Positions 7,000-13,141 of a stretch of 13,141 bases of DNA are shown piece after piece. Position 1 is the stretch's first letter. Every line of letters starts with the position of its first letter. The position numbers and the translations under genes were made by a program. A model generated the notes under the pieces. The model searched no databases. It worked only from the letters and a program-made list of their open reading frames with translations, and had not been told where the DNA came from. Source of the stretch: Victivallales bacterium (GTDB lineage: Bacteria; Verrucomicrobiota; Lentisphaeria; Oligosphaerales; Oligosphaeraceae); assembly GCA_017538465.1 (NCBI GenBank), contig JAFYIW010000001.1, positions 1-13,141 of the forward strand. The letters are read 5' to 3'.

Positions 7000-8244
7000 T
7001 CAGCCGCCGAGCTTGTCGATCATCTTGACCAGCGGGGCGAACAAGGCGACGACGATGGTGCCGATGACGCCAGCCAGGAACATGATCATCAGCGGCTCGA
7101 TCAGGGCGGTCAGACCTTCGACCGCGCGGTCAACCTCTTCCTCATAGACAATGGCGACACGGTTCAGCATGTCGGGCAGCGCACCGGTCTCCTCGCCGAC
7201 TTCGATCATGGAGCACAGCATCAGCGGGAAGACACCGGACTTCTCCAGCGGCTTGGTCATGCCTTCGCCTTCCTTCACGGAGTCGTGGACGGTGTCGATG
7301 GCCCGTGCGAAGATTTCGTTGCCGGCGGTGTCACGCACAATCTGAAGGGCGGAAAGCACCGCGACGCCAGAACCCATCAGAGTGCCAAGCGTACGCGCAA
7401 AGCGCGCGGAGATGTTCTTGACTACCAGGCCGCTTATCTTGGGGACCTTGATGCAGAAGAGGTCCCAACAGTATTCCCCCGGCTTGGTCTTCAGAAGCAA
7501 CTTGAAGACGATGATGCCGCCAACCAGACACGCGAACACGGTGAGCGCGTGGTCCTTGAGCGTGTTGGAGGCGTTGATGACGAACAAGGTGATGCCAGGC
7601 AGCGCCTCGCCGGGCAGCATCTCCATGAACATCTCGCCGAACTTCGGGATGATGAAGATCATCAGCGCCGCGGTGATGCCCATGGCCATGACCAAAACCG
7701 CAATCGGGTAAACCATCGCGGCCTTGACCTTGCCCGCGATGCGCTGCGCCTTTTCCATGAACTCGGCCAGACGGTTCAGGACCACGTCCAGGGCGCCGGA
7801 GGCCTCGCCGGCGCGCACCATGGACACATAGAGTTTGTTGAAGGAACGCGGATGATTCGCCAGCGCCTCCGAGAAGGTCGCGCCGCCTTCCACCGAATCC
7901 GCCAGATTGCCCATGACCTTGAAGAGAGCCGGCTGCTGCCCCTTGGCCTGGCGCTCCAGCGTACGCAGCGCACGCACCAGCGGAAGACCCGCTTCAATCA
8001 GGGTGGCCAGCTGGCGCGTCGCGGTGCAAAGCGCCTTGGTCTTCACCTTCGGCATGCCGAAGAAGGCGCCGGCGCCGGCGCCGGCGCCCTTGCCTTTGGT
8101 CGCGCCGCCGATGGTCGTCAGATTCGTCGGGGCCAAGGACTGGTTGCGCAGTTGGATGGTCGCGGCCTGCTCGTCATCGGCCTCTAGGACGCCTTTGCGG
8201 AGCTTGCCTTCGTTGTCGTAAGCTGTATATTGGAATTTCGCCAT
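7000..8244 (-). CDS. pilC: PilC/GspF, inner-membrane platform protein of type IV pilus or type II secretion
   Basis: Polytopic membrane protein at the base of the pilus machine, contacted by the PilB and PilT motors; 414 aa is typical of the family. The N-terminus MAKFQYTAYDNEGKLRKGVLEA is diagnostic. A Gly/Ala linker (50-63) leads to two T2SSF domains, about 72-199 (with RQLATLIEAGLPLVRAL and YPIAVL) and about 279-401 (with FARTLGTLMGSGV and EVGEETGALPDML). Membrane segments lie near 178-200, 233-252 and 381-405. The linker is encoded by a perfect GGCGCC repeat. A strong Shine-Dalgarno site (AAGGAG, 8251-8256) lies 6 nt before the ATG. It is the last gene of the operon, 49 nt after pilT, and is followed by the terminator. 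PilC rather than GspF is chosen because of the neighbouring pilT. Confidence 0.96.
   Translation of the reverse strand: MAKFQYTAYDNEGKLRKGVLEADDEQAATIQLRNQSLAPTNLTTIGGATKGKGAGAGAGAFFGMPKVKTKALCTATRQLATLIEAGLPLVRALRTLERQAKGQQPALFKVMGNLADSVEGGATFSEALANHPRSFNKLYVSMVRAGEASGALDVVLNRLAEFMEKAQRIAGKVKAAMVYPIAVLVMAMGITAALMIFIIPKFGEMFMEMLPGEALPGITLFVINASNTLKDHALTVFACLVGGIIVFKLLLKTKPGEYCWDLFCIKVPKISGLVVKNISARFARTLGTLMGSGVAVLSALQIVRDTAGNEIFARAIDTVHDSVKEGEGMTKPLEKSGVFPLMLCSMIEVGEETGALPDMLNRVAIVYEEEVDRAVEGLTALIEPLMIMFLAGVIGTIVVALFAPLVKMIDKLGG
8065..8088. repeat. GGCGCC repeated four times, inside pilC
   Basis: Four exact copies of GGCGCC run without interruption and encode a Gly-Ala linker in PilC (about residues 53-60), between the N-terminal segment and the first T2SSF domain. 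The 24-bp block is fully self-complementary. A change of one unit adds or removes two residues and keeps the frame. Confidence 0.85.
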
Positions 8245-8293
8245 CGAATTCTCCTTGAAATCATTGAAGCCCTAGGAAAGGAAACGAGAAACC

Positions 8294-9406
8294 CTATCGC
8301 TTCGTCATCTTCTGGCCACCCACCGCGCCCTGCTCCATGAGCAGCTGATGCAGCTTCTGCTCCACGCCTTCGGGGTCGCGTGACTTGGTGATCAGGTCAC
8401 CGTAGGAGATCTTCCCCTCGTTGTAAAGGCGGATGAGGTGCGTGTCCAGCGTGTTCATGCCGTATTTGGCGCCCGTCTGGATGTCCGAGGTGATGCGGAA
8501 GGTCTTGCCGTCGCGGATCAACGCCTGGATGGAAGGAGTGGTGACCATGATCTCGAAGGCCGCGATGCGCCCCTTCTTGTCCTTGCGCTTCAGCAGCAGC
8601 TGCGAGATGACGCAGATCAGCGTGGAGGCCAGCTGGGTGCGGATCTGCGCCTGCTGGTTGGTCGGGAAGGAGTCCACGATACGGTCGATGGTTTCGGCGG
8701 AGCCAGTGGTGTGCAGGGTGCCGAAGACCAGGTGTCCCGTCTCCGCCGCGGTGATGGCCGCCGAGATGGTCTCGTTGTCGCGCATTTCACCGACCAGAAT
8801 CACGTCGGGGTCCTGGCGCAGCGCGCGGCGAATCGCGTCCGCGAACGACGGCACATCGATGTGCACCTCGCGCTGGGTGATGACGCATTTGACGCTCTTG
8901 TGGTAGAACTCGATCGGGTCCTCGATGGTGATGATATGGTCCGTGCGCTCATGGTTGATGACATCGATCATCGAGGCCAGCGTGGTGGACTTGCCGGAGC
9001 CGGTCGGCCCGGTGACCAGCACCAGTCCGCGCGGACGGAAGAGGATGTCCTTGCACGCGCTGGGCAGACCAATCTGCTCCAGGGTGAGCAGGTTGTTGGA
9101 GATGGTACGCAGCACCATGGCGATGTTGCCGCGGGCCCGGAAGGCCGAGACACGGAAACGCGCCTTGTCCCCGAACGCGAAGCCGAAGTCCACGGTGCCG
9201 TCCTGCTGCAGCTTCTGCTGGTTGGCCTCGGAGGTGATGGACTTCATCAGATACTCCGTGTCTTCCGGCTGCATCGGCGGCACGTCCAGGGGTATCAGCT
9301 CGCCATGGATGCGCAGCGTGGGCGGGGAATAGCAGGGCAGATGGAGGTCGGAGGCGCCCTCCTTCAGCACCAGGTCCAGCAGATCGTCCATCTCTAGTTT
9401 TGGCAT
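8294..9406 (-). CDS. pilT: PilT, type IV pilus retraction ATPase
   Basis: Hexameric cytoplasmic ATPase that depolymerises the pilus for twitching motility, DNA uptake or surface sensing; 370 aa against the usual 340-370. The PAS-like N-terminal domain (about 1-105) starts with DLLDLVLKEGASDLHLP. Walker A is GPTGSGKST (133-141). The Asp box follows (IEDPIE, 161-166). Walker B is RQDPDVILVGEMRD (197-210) with E207, and the His box is TGHLVFGTLHTTG (223-235). The C-terminal PilT signature (AIRNLIRE in other members) appears as ALIRDGKTFRI, separating it from PilB. It lacks the tetracysteine region present in both PilB-type proteins of this window. A Shine-Dalgarno site (AAGGAG, 9415-9420) lies 8 nt before the ATG. 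It is 40 nt after pilB and 49 nt before pilC. Confidence 0.97.
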   Translation of the reverse strand: MPKLEMDDLLDLVLKEGASDLHLPCYSPPTLRIHGELIPLDVPPMQPEDTEYLMKSITSEANQQKLQQDGTVDFGFAFGDKARFRVSAFRARGNIAMVLRTISNNLLTLEQIGLPSACKDILFRPRGLVLVTGPTGSGKSTTLASMIDVINHERTDHIITIEDPIEFYHKSVKCVITQREVHIDVPSFADAIRRALRQDPDVILVGEMRDNETISAAITAAETGHLVFGTLHTTGSAETIDRIVDSFPTNQQAQIRTQLASTLICVISQLLLKRKDKKGRIAAFEIMVTTPSIQALIRDGKTFRITSDIQTGAKYGMNTLDTHLIRLYNEGKISYGDLITKSRDPEGVEQKLHQLLMEQGAVGGQKMTKR

Positions 9407-9446
9407 AAATGTTTCTCCTTTCGTTTGTCAATTTAGATTAGAATTT

Positions 9447-11183
9447 TCAACCGAATGTGTACTGGATGACCTCTTTGGCGCTGGTGACGCCAGACAGGAC
9501 CTGCTTGAAGCCGTCCTGCCGCAGAGTGTTCATGCCCTGCGACATGGCCATCTCCTTGATTTCCTGGGTGGGGCAGCGCCGGTTGATCAGCTGCTGAATC
9601 TCCGGGCTCACCCCGAGCAGCTCGAAGATGCCGACACGTCCGCGATAGCCGGAGCCGTTGCAGTTGTCGCAGCCGGTGCCGCGCCAGAACTGGCGGTCGC
9701 CCACCTGGGCGCGGGTGACGCTGAAGGCCTGCAGCTCCGAATCGTCCGGGGTGTAAGGCTCCTTGCAGACCGGGCAGACGCGGCGGATGAGGCGCTGGGC
9801 CAGCACGCCAATCAGGGTGGAGGAGATCAGGAAGGGCTCGATGCCCATGTCGATCAGACGCGTGACGGTGCCGGCGGCGTCGTTGGTGTGCAGCGTGGAA
9901 AGCACCAGGTGTCCGGTCAGCGAGGCCTGCACGGCGATGTCGGCCGTCTCCTTGTCACGGATTTCCCCGACCATGATGCGGTCGGGGTCCTGACGGAGGA
10001 AGGCGCGCAGGGCGTTGGCGAAGGTCATGCCGACCTGTTCGCGCACCGGCACCTGCATGATGCCCTCCAGGTCATACTCCACGGGGTCCTCCACCGTGAG
10101 CAGCTTGTCCTCGATCTTGTTGAGCTCCTTCACGCCGGAATAGAGGGTGGTGGTCTTGCCGGAACCGGTCGGCCCGGTGACCAGGAAGATGCCGTTCGGA
10201 CGGCTGATCATCTTGCGGACGGTGCCGACCATGTCCTTCTGCATGCCCAGGCTGTCCAGATTCAGGTTGACCACGGAGCGGTCCAGCACGCGAAGCACCA
10301 CGGACTCGCCGTAGCGGGTGGGCAGGCTCGACACACGCAGGTCGATGGGGTTCTTGTTGATGTGCAGCTCGATGCGGCCATCCTGGGGGATTCGCCGCTC
10401 GGAGAGGTTCATGTTGCTCATGACCTTGATGCGGCTGATCACGGGAATCGAGAGGTGCTTCGGCGGGGGCGTCATCTCGTAAAGCGCGCCGTCAATGCGG
10501 TAGCGGATGCGGAACTCGTCCTGGAACGGCTCGAAGTGGATGTCGGAGGCCTTGTCCTTGATGGCCTGCTGAAGAATGACGTTGACGAACTTGATGATCG
10601 GAGTGTCATTGGCCGCCTTCAGCAGCTCCTCCTCCGTCATCGTGGAGAAGTCCTTCTCCTTGGCCCCGTTGCCCTGCTCGTGCTCGTTGACCAGCTCCTG
10701 GATGACATCCGAGACGGTGCCGCCGTGCTCGGGATAGAAGACATCCAGCGCCTCGTTGATCTCGCGGGGCCTTGCGACGACGATGCGGCAGTCCTTGTTG
10801 ATGACGAAATGCAGCTCGTCGATCAGCTTGGTGTCAAAGGGATTGTCCGTGGCCAGCGTGATGGTGTCCTCATCCTCGGCGACGGGGATGATGTTGTAGG
10901 TCCGCGCCGTGTCGCCGGAGATGTTCTTGATGAGATCCGCGTTCAGGGAGCCAGGATGGATTTCGATGAACTCCGTCCCCAGCTCCTCGGCGATAAGCGT
11001 CAGCAGTTTGTCCTCGGTGATGATCTCGTAGTTGTAGAGGACCGTCTCAAAAGGCTGGCCATTGTTGTGGCTCTCCTCGAGCACCTCCTCCAGCTGCTCC
11101 TCGGTGGCAATCTTCTTGCGCAACAGGATCTGCCAGATCATACTGACATTCGGAGAGATCGCTACATTGTTCTCGTTTGGCAT
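9447..11183 (-). CDS. pilB: PilB, type IV pilus extension ATPase (second of two PilB/GspE-type genes)
   Basis: Hexameric ATPase driving pilin polymerisation; 578 aa is family-typical. The N-terminal region (about 15-150) resembles the GspE/MshEN domain. A negatively charged linker (about 155-190) follows, then the CTE with ASDIHFEPF (212-220) and RYRIDG (227-232). Walker A is GPTGSGKTT (337-345), the Asp box VEDPVEY (364-370), Walker B RQDPDRIMVGEIRD (397-410) with E407, and the His box TGHLVLSTLHTND (423-435). Zinc-type cysteines are C470/C473 and C505/C508. All catalytic residues expected for an active motor are present. A Shine-Dalgarno site (GGAGA, 11191-11195) lies 7 nt before the ATG. 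It sits 43 nt after the first PilB/GspE-type gene and 40 nt before pilT. The pairing with pilT makes PilB more likely than GspE. Confidence 0.93.
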   Translation of the reverse strand: MPNENNVAISPNVSMIWQILLRKKIATEEQLEEVLEESHNNGQPFETVLYNYEIITEDKLLTLIAEELGTEFIEIHPGSLNADLIKNISGDTARTYNIIPVAEDEDTITLATDNPFDTKLIDELHFVINKDCRIVVARPREINEALDVFYPEHGGTVSDVIQELVNEHEQGNGAKEKDFSTMTEEELLKAANDTPIIKFVNVILQQAIKDKASDIHFEPFQDEFRIRYRIDGALYEMTPPPKHLSIPVISRIKVMSNMNLSERRIPQDGRIELHINKNPIDLRVSSLPTRYGESVVLRVLDRSVVNLNLDSLGMQKDMVGTVRKMISRPNGIFLVTGPTGSGKTTTLYSGVKELNKIEDKLLTVEDPVEYDLEGIMQVPVREQVGMTFANALRAFLRQDPDRIMVGEIRDKETADIAVQASLTGHLVLSTLHTNDAAGTVTRLIDMGIEPFLISSTLIGVLAQRLIRRVCPVCKEPYTPDDSELQAFSVTRAQVGDRQFWRGTGCDNCNGSGYRGRVGIFELLGVSPEIQQLINRRCPTQEIKEMAMSQGMNTLRQDGFKQVLSGVTSAKEVIQYTFG

Positions 11184-11226
11184 AAGTGGTTCTCCACGCG
11201 GGGCATTTGGAAATTCGCGGAAGGGC

Positions 11227-12960
11227 TTACTCGGAGACGGTCAGACGGAGGACCTCATTGATCGAGGTGATCCCCATCGCGGCCTTGCGGATGCCGTCGT
11301 CACGCAGATTGCGCATGCCATGGGAGCGGGCATGGCGGGCGATGACGCCGGCGTCGGCCTTCTGGTAGATCATGTTCTCCACCTCGGGATCGAGCATGAA
11401 GATCTCGTAGATGCCCATGCGCCCGCGGTAGCCCTTGTTGCATTCGGAACAGCCGGCCGGCTCCATGAAGGTGGACTTCGACACGTATTCCTGCGTGATG
11501 CCCAGACCGTCCCTCTCCGCCTCCGTCACCGTATGCTCCTTCTTGCAGTGCTTGCAGAGACGGCGCACGAGGCGCTGGGCCATGATGGCGCGCAGCGACG
11601 AGGCGACCAGGAAGGGCTTGATGCCCATGTCGATCAGACGGGTGATGGCCGAAGGCGCGTCGTTGGTGTGCAGCGTGCTGAAGACCAGGTGCCCCGTCAG
11701 CGCCGCGTTGATGGCAATGGAGCCGGTCTCCGTATCGCGGATTTCACCGACCATGATGATGTTCGGCGCCTGACGCAGCATGGCGCGCAGGGCGGCGGCG
11801 AAGGTCAGCCCGACATCGGTGTTCACCTGCACCTGGTTGATGCCGGAGAGCTCGTATTCCACCGGGTCCTCCGCGGTGATGATTTTGCGGGTGGGCTGAT
11901 TCAACTCGTGCAGGAAAGAGTATAGCGAGGTGGTCTTGCCCGAGCCGGTCGGTCCGGTGACCAGGAAAATGCCGTCCGGCAACTGGAGAATCCGGTAGAT
12001 GAGCTCCTGGTCGTCCTGCATGAAGCCCAGCTCGCCGATGCCCAGCATGACGCCGCTCTTGTCCAGAATACGCATGACGATGGACTCGCCGTGCGTGCAG
12101 GGGATGTCCGAGACACGCAGGTCCAGGTCGCGGCCCATCGCGGTGATGCGGATGCGTCCGTCCTGCGGGATGCGGTGCTCGGACAGGTCCATGCCGCTCA
12201 TCAGCTTCAGACGCGACAGAATCTTGTTCTGGAGATACTTCGGGGGGGCCTCGACCTCGTTGAGCACGCCGTCGATGCGATAGCGGACGCGGAATTTCTT
12301 CTCCAGCGGCTCGAGGTGGATATCGGACGCGCGGGAGCGGAAGGCCTCGATGATCAGCAGCGAGACATAGCGGATGATGGGCGCCACGTCATTGCTGTCT
12401 TTCCCGTCCGTGTCGGTCGTGGTGTCGGTCGTGGAGTCGGTCGTGGAGTCGGTCGTGGAGGCCAGCGTGACGTCGGTGGTGGTCTCGGTGACTTCGTTGA
12501 GCAGTTCGCTGGCGTCCCCGCGCTTGTAGTAGAACTCCAGGGCGCGGTCCAGCTGGCGCTGGGAGCTCAGGACGCCCTCCACGTCCAGCCCCGTCAAGTG
12601 CCGCACGGCGTCCAGCGACTCTATGTCTGCGGGGTCGGACATGGCGACCCGCAGGACGCCGTTGGCGAAGGAGATCGGCACCATGTGATAGCGCAGGGCG
12701 ATCTGGGTGGGGATCATGGCGATGATCTGCTCCGGCACATGCTGCTTGGCACTGTCGAAGTCGTAGGTCTCCATGCCGTACTCTTCGCTAAGGGTATTCA
12801 GAACCTGCTTCTCCGTGATGATGCGCAGGGCATACAGCGCGCGCAGGAGGGACTCCTCGTCATCCTCGGCCATCTTCTTCTTGGCCTCCTCGACTTGCGC
12901 ATTGGACAGCACGCCGCGGGAGATGAGCAGATCCACAATGAAATCTTCTTGACCAGTCAC
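11227..12960 (-). CDS. pilB: PilB/GspE-type assembly ATPase (first of two; GTG start)
   Basis: Second extension or secretion ATPase, 577 aa, encoded first in the operon. Parts in order: MshEN-like N-terminus (about 1-150), a Thr/Asp/Ser linker (158-186) encoded partly by 12-bp repeats, and the CTE with ASDIHLEPL (211-219) and RYRIDG (226-231). Walker A is GPTGSGKTT (336-344), the Asp box AEDPVEY (363-369), Walker B RQAPNIIMVGEIRD (396-409) with E406, the His box TGHLVFSTLHTND (422-434), and cysteines C469/C472 and C504/C507. The two Asp of the usual RQDPD motif are Ala and Asn here; the catalytic Glu is kept. It is clearly diverged from its neighbour over the whole length, so it is an old paralogue, not a recent copy. 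The GTG start is supported by GGAG 7 nt upstream. PilB versus GspE cannot be decided from sequence. Confidence 0.9.
   Translation of the reverse strand: MTGQEDFIVDLLISRGVLSNAQVEEAKKKMAEDDEESLLRALYALRIITEKQVLNTLSEEYGMETYDFDSAKQHVPEQIIAMIPTQIALRYHMVPISFANGVLRVAMSDPADIESLDAVRHLTGLDVEGVLSSQRQLDRALEFYYKRGDASELLNEVTETTTDVTLASTTDSTTDSTTDTTTDTDGKDSNDVAPIIRYVSLLIIEAFRSRASDIHLEPLEKKFRVRYRIDGVLNEVEAPPKYLQNKILSRLKLMSGMDLSEHRIPQDGRIRITAMGRDLDLRVSDIPCTHGESIVMRILDKSGVMLGIGELGFMQDDQELIYRILQLPDGIFLVTGPTGSGKTTSLYSFLHELNQPTRKIITAEDPVEYELSGINQVQVNTDVGLTFAAALRAMLRQAPNIIMVGEIRDTETGSIAINAALTGHLVFSTLHTNDAPSAITRLIDMGIKPFLVASSLRAIMAQRLVRRLCKHCKKEHTVTEAERDGLGITQEYVSKSTFMEPAGCSECNKGYRGRMGIYEIFMLDPEVENMIYQKADAGVIARHARSHGMRNLRDDGIRKAAMGITSINEVLRLTVSE
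12413..12460. repeat. Four-copy 12-bp tandem repeat in the linker of the first PilB/GspE-type gene
   Basis: Four adjacent 12-bp units (12413-12424, 12425-12436, 12437-12448, 12449-12460) read TCGGTCGTGGAG, the first with TG at the end. They encode a (S/T)TTD-type tetrapeptide repeat within residues 168-182, between the N-terminal domain and the ATPase core. Related degenerate units continue toward 12490. Copy-number change would keep the reading frame and alter linker length only. Confidence 0.85.
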
Positions 12961-13100
12961 AATCGGGCTCCGTTGGAAAGCAGGAGGGACTTTGCCGCCG
13001 CCGTCGGCAGGCCGGTCCCAAATGAGTCTCCCCGGAATCCGCGAACCTCCGACGGAATGCCTCGCGGCCGTCAGGCGAAATCGCGGATTCCAGTTTCCCT
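12961..13100 (-). promoter_or_regulatory. Structured 5' leader of the pilus motor operon
   Basis: If transcription begins near 13095, the message has a leader of about 135 nt. The first element pairs GGAATCCGCGA (13034-13044) perfectly with TCGCGGATTCC (13081-13091), enclosing 36 nt. Inside, GACGG (13051-13055) can pair with CCGTC (13068-13072), and GCCT (13059-13062) with AGGC (13073-13076). These two inner stems interleave, so they are either alternatives or a pseudoknot. The second element pairs GGGAC (12986-12990) with GTCCC (13015-13019), and inside it TGCCG (12993-12997) with CGGCA (13005-13009). I do not recognise a known riboswitch; the c-di-GMP-I consensus is not visible. It could be a cis-regulatory RNA, an mRNA-stabilising stem or a protein operator. 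Confidence 0.55.
12968..12971 (-). promoter_or_regulatory. Shine-Dalgarno site fixing the GTG start of the first PilB/GspE-type gene
   Basis: GGAG on the minus strand lies 7 nt before GTG at 12958-12960, an ideal spacing. It supports the GTG over later in-frame Met codons (the first is residue 30), which would remove part of the N-terminal domain. Confidence 0.7.
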
Positions 13101-13101
13101 A

Positions 13102-13131
13102 TTATTAAAGGGGAGAAAAGAAAAATGACAA
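13102..13131 (-). promoter_or_regulatory. Candidate sigma-70-type promoter of the pilus motor operon
   Basis: On the minus strand TTGTCA (13126-13131; one change from TTGACA) is followed after 18 nt by TAATAA (13102-13107; resembling TATAAT), in an AT-rich stretch unlike the GC-rich leader below it. It would start transcription near 13095, at the foot of the leader hairpin. No sigma-54 (GG-N10-GC) element was seen. The right edge of the window is 10 nt away, so upstream operators cannot be judged. Confidence 0.4.
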
Positions 13132-13141
13132 TCAACAGCAA

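Noticed and set aside
7285..9397. Long plus-strand frames opposite pilC and pilT (7285-8187 and 8438-9397)
   Set aside because: Both are mirror frames of well-identified pilus genes and lack any domain signature or ribosome site.
9888..11261. 457-codon open frame on the plus strand
   Set aside because: It is antisense to pilB, whose Walker motifs leave no doubt about the coding strand.
12961..13100. c-di-GMP-I (GEMM) riboswitch before a pilus operon
   Set aside because: The location is attractive because such riboswitches control pilus genes in some bacteria. The conserved segments (CACGCA..GGGCAAACC and GGGACGCAAAGCC) are not present on either strand.
12091..13128. 345-codon plus-strand frame reaching the right edge
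   Set aside because: It lies antisense to the first PilB/GspE-type gene and crosses its leader. Its repetitive Val-Gly-Arg-Gly stretch is just the 12-bp repeat read backwards.
12860..13141. Minus-strand frame over the pilus leader (starts TTG at the edge; hydrophobic beginning)
   Set aside because: It starts with TTG at the very edge without a visible ribosome site, overlaps the first PilB/GspE-type gene in another frame, and becomes Arg/Ser/Pro-rich with no homology I recognise. A real short upstream peptide cannot be excluded.

Overview
The window is about 13.1 kb of GC-rich bacterial DNA. Every gene I can support lies on the minus strand, so transcription runs from right to left. A Gram-negative host is suggested by Sec-type signal peptides, a periplasmic solute-binding protein, an inner-membrane signal peptide peptidase and type IV pilus ATPases. 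The gene complement, the tandem pilB-like genes and the poorly known secreted and membrane proteins recall the PVC superphylum (Lentisphaerota or Verrucomicrobiota-like). That placement is a low-confidence inference; no rRNA or marker gene settles it.

Layout, in the direction of transcription. (1) 13131-6878: a type IV pilus / type II secretion motor operon. It has a candidate promoter, a leader of about 135 nt with strong inverted repeats, a GTG-started PilB/GspE-type ATPase, a second PilB ATPase, the retraction ATPase PilT, and the inner-membrane platform protein PilC. It ends in a strong intrinsic terminator. Gaps between the genes are only 40-49 nt and each gene has a recognisable Shine-Dalgarno site. 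(2) 6877-6725: a non-coding stretch with a register-keeping 7-bp tandem repeat. (3) 6724-2739: a predicted membrane protein with an HEMCH (HExxH) motif, a SpoU/TrmH-family RNA 2'-O-methyltransferase, an unrecognised secreted protein, and a short single-domain SppA protease. (4) 2623-875: a YejA-like family 5 solute-binding protein with no permease beside it. (5) 820-1: folD, cut by the left edge before its last codons.

The pilus genes form one functional unit. PilB-type ATPases power extension (or pseudopilus assembly), PilT powers retraction, and PilC is the membrane platform they drive. Pilins, PilD and the PilM-Q alignment and secretin proteins are not in the window. The remaining genes are ordinary folate, RNA-modification and envelope functions plus two proteins I cannot assign.

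The most interesting signals are the structured leader of the pilus operon, two in-frame simple repeats in the linkers of pilus motor proteins (12-bp units in the first ATPase gene, GGCGCC units in pilC), the phased heptamer repeats between genes, and the predicted membrane metallopeptidase. I saw no CRISPR array, tRNA, rRNA, insertion sequence or phage gene.
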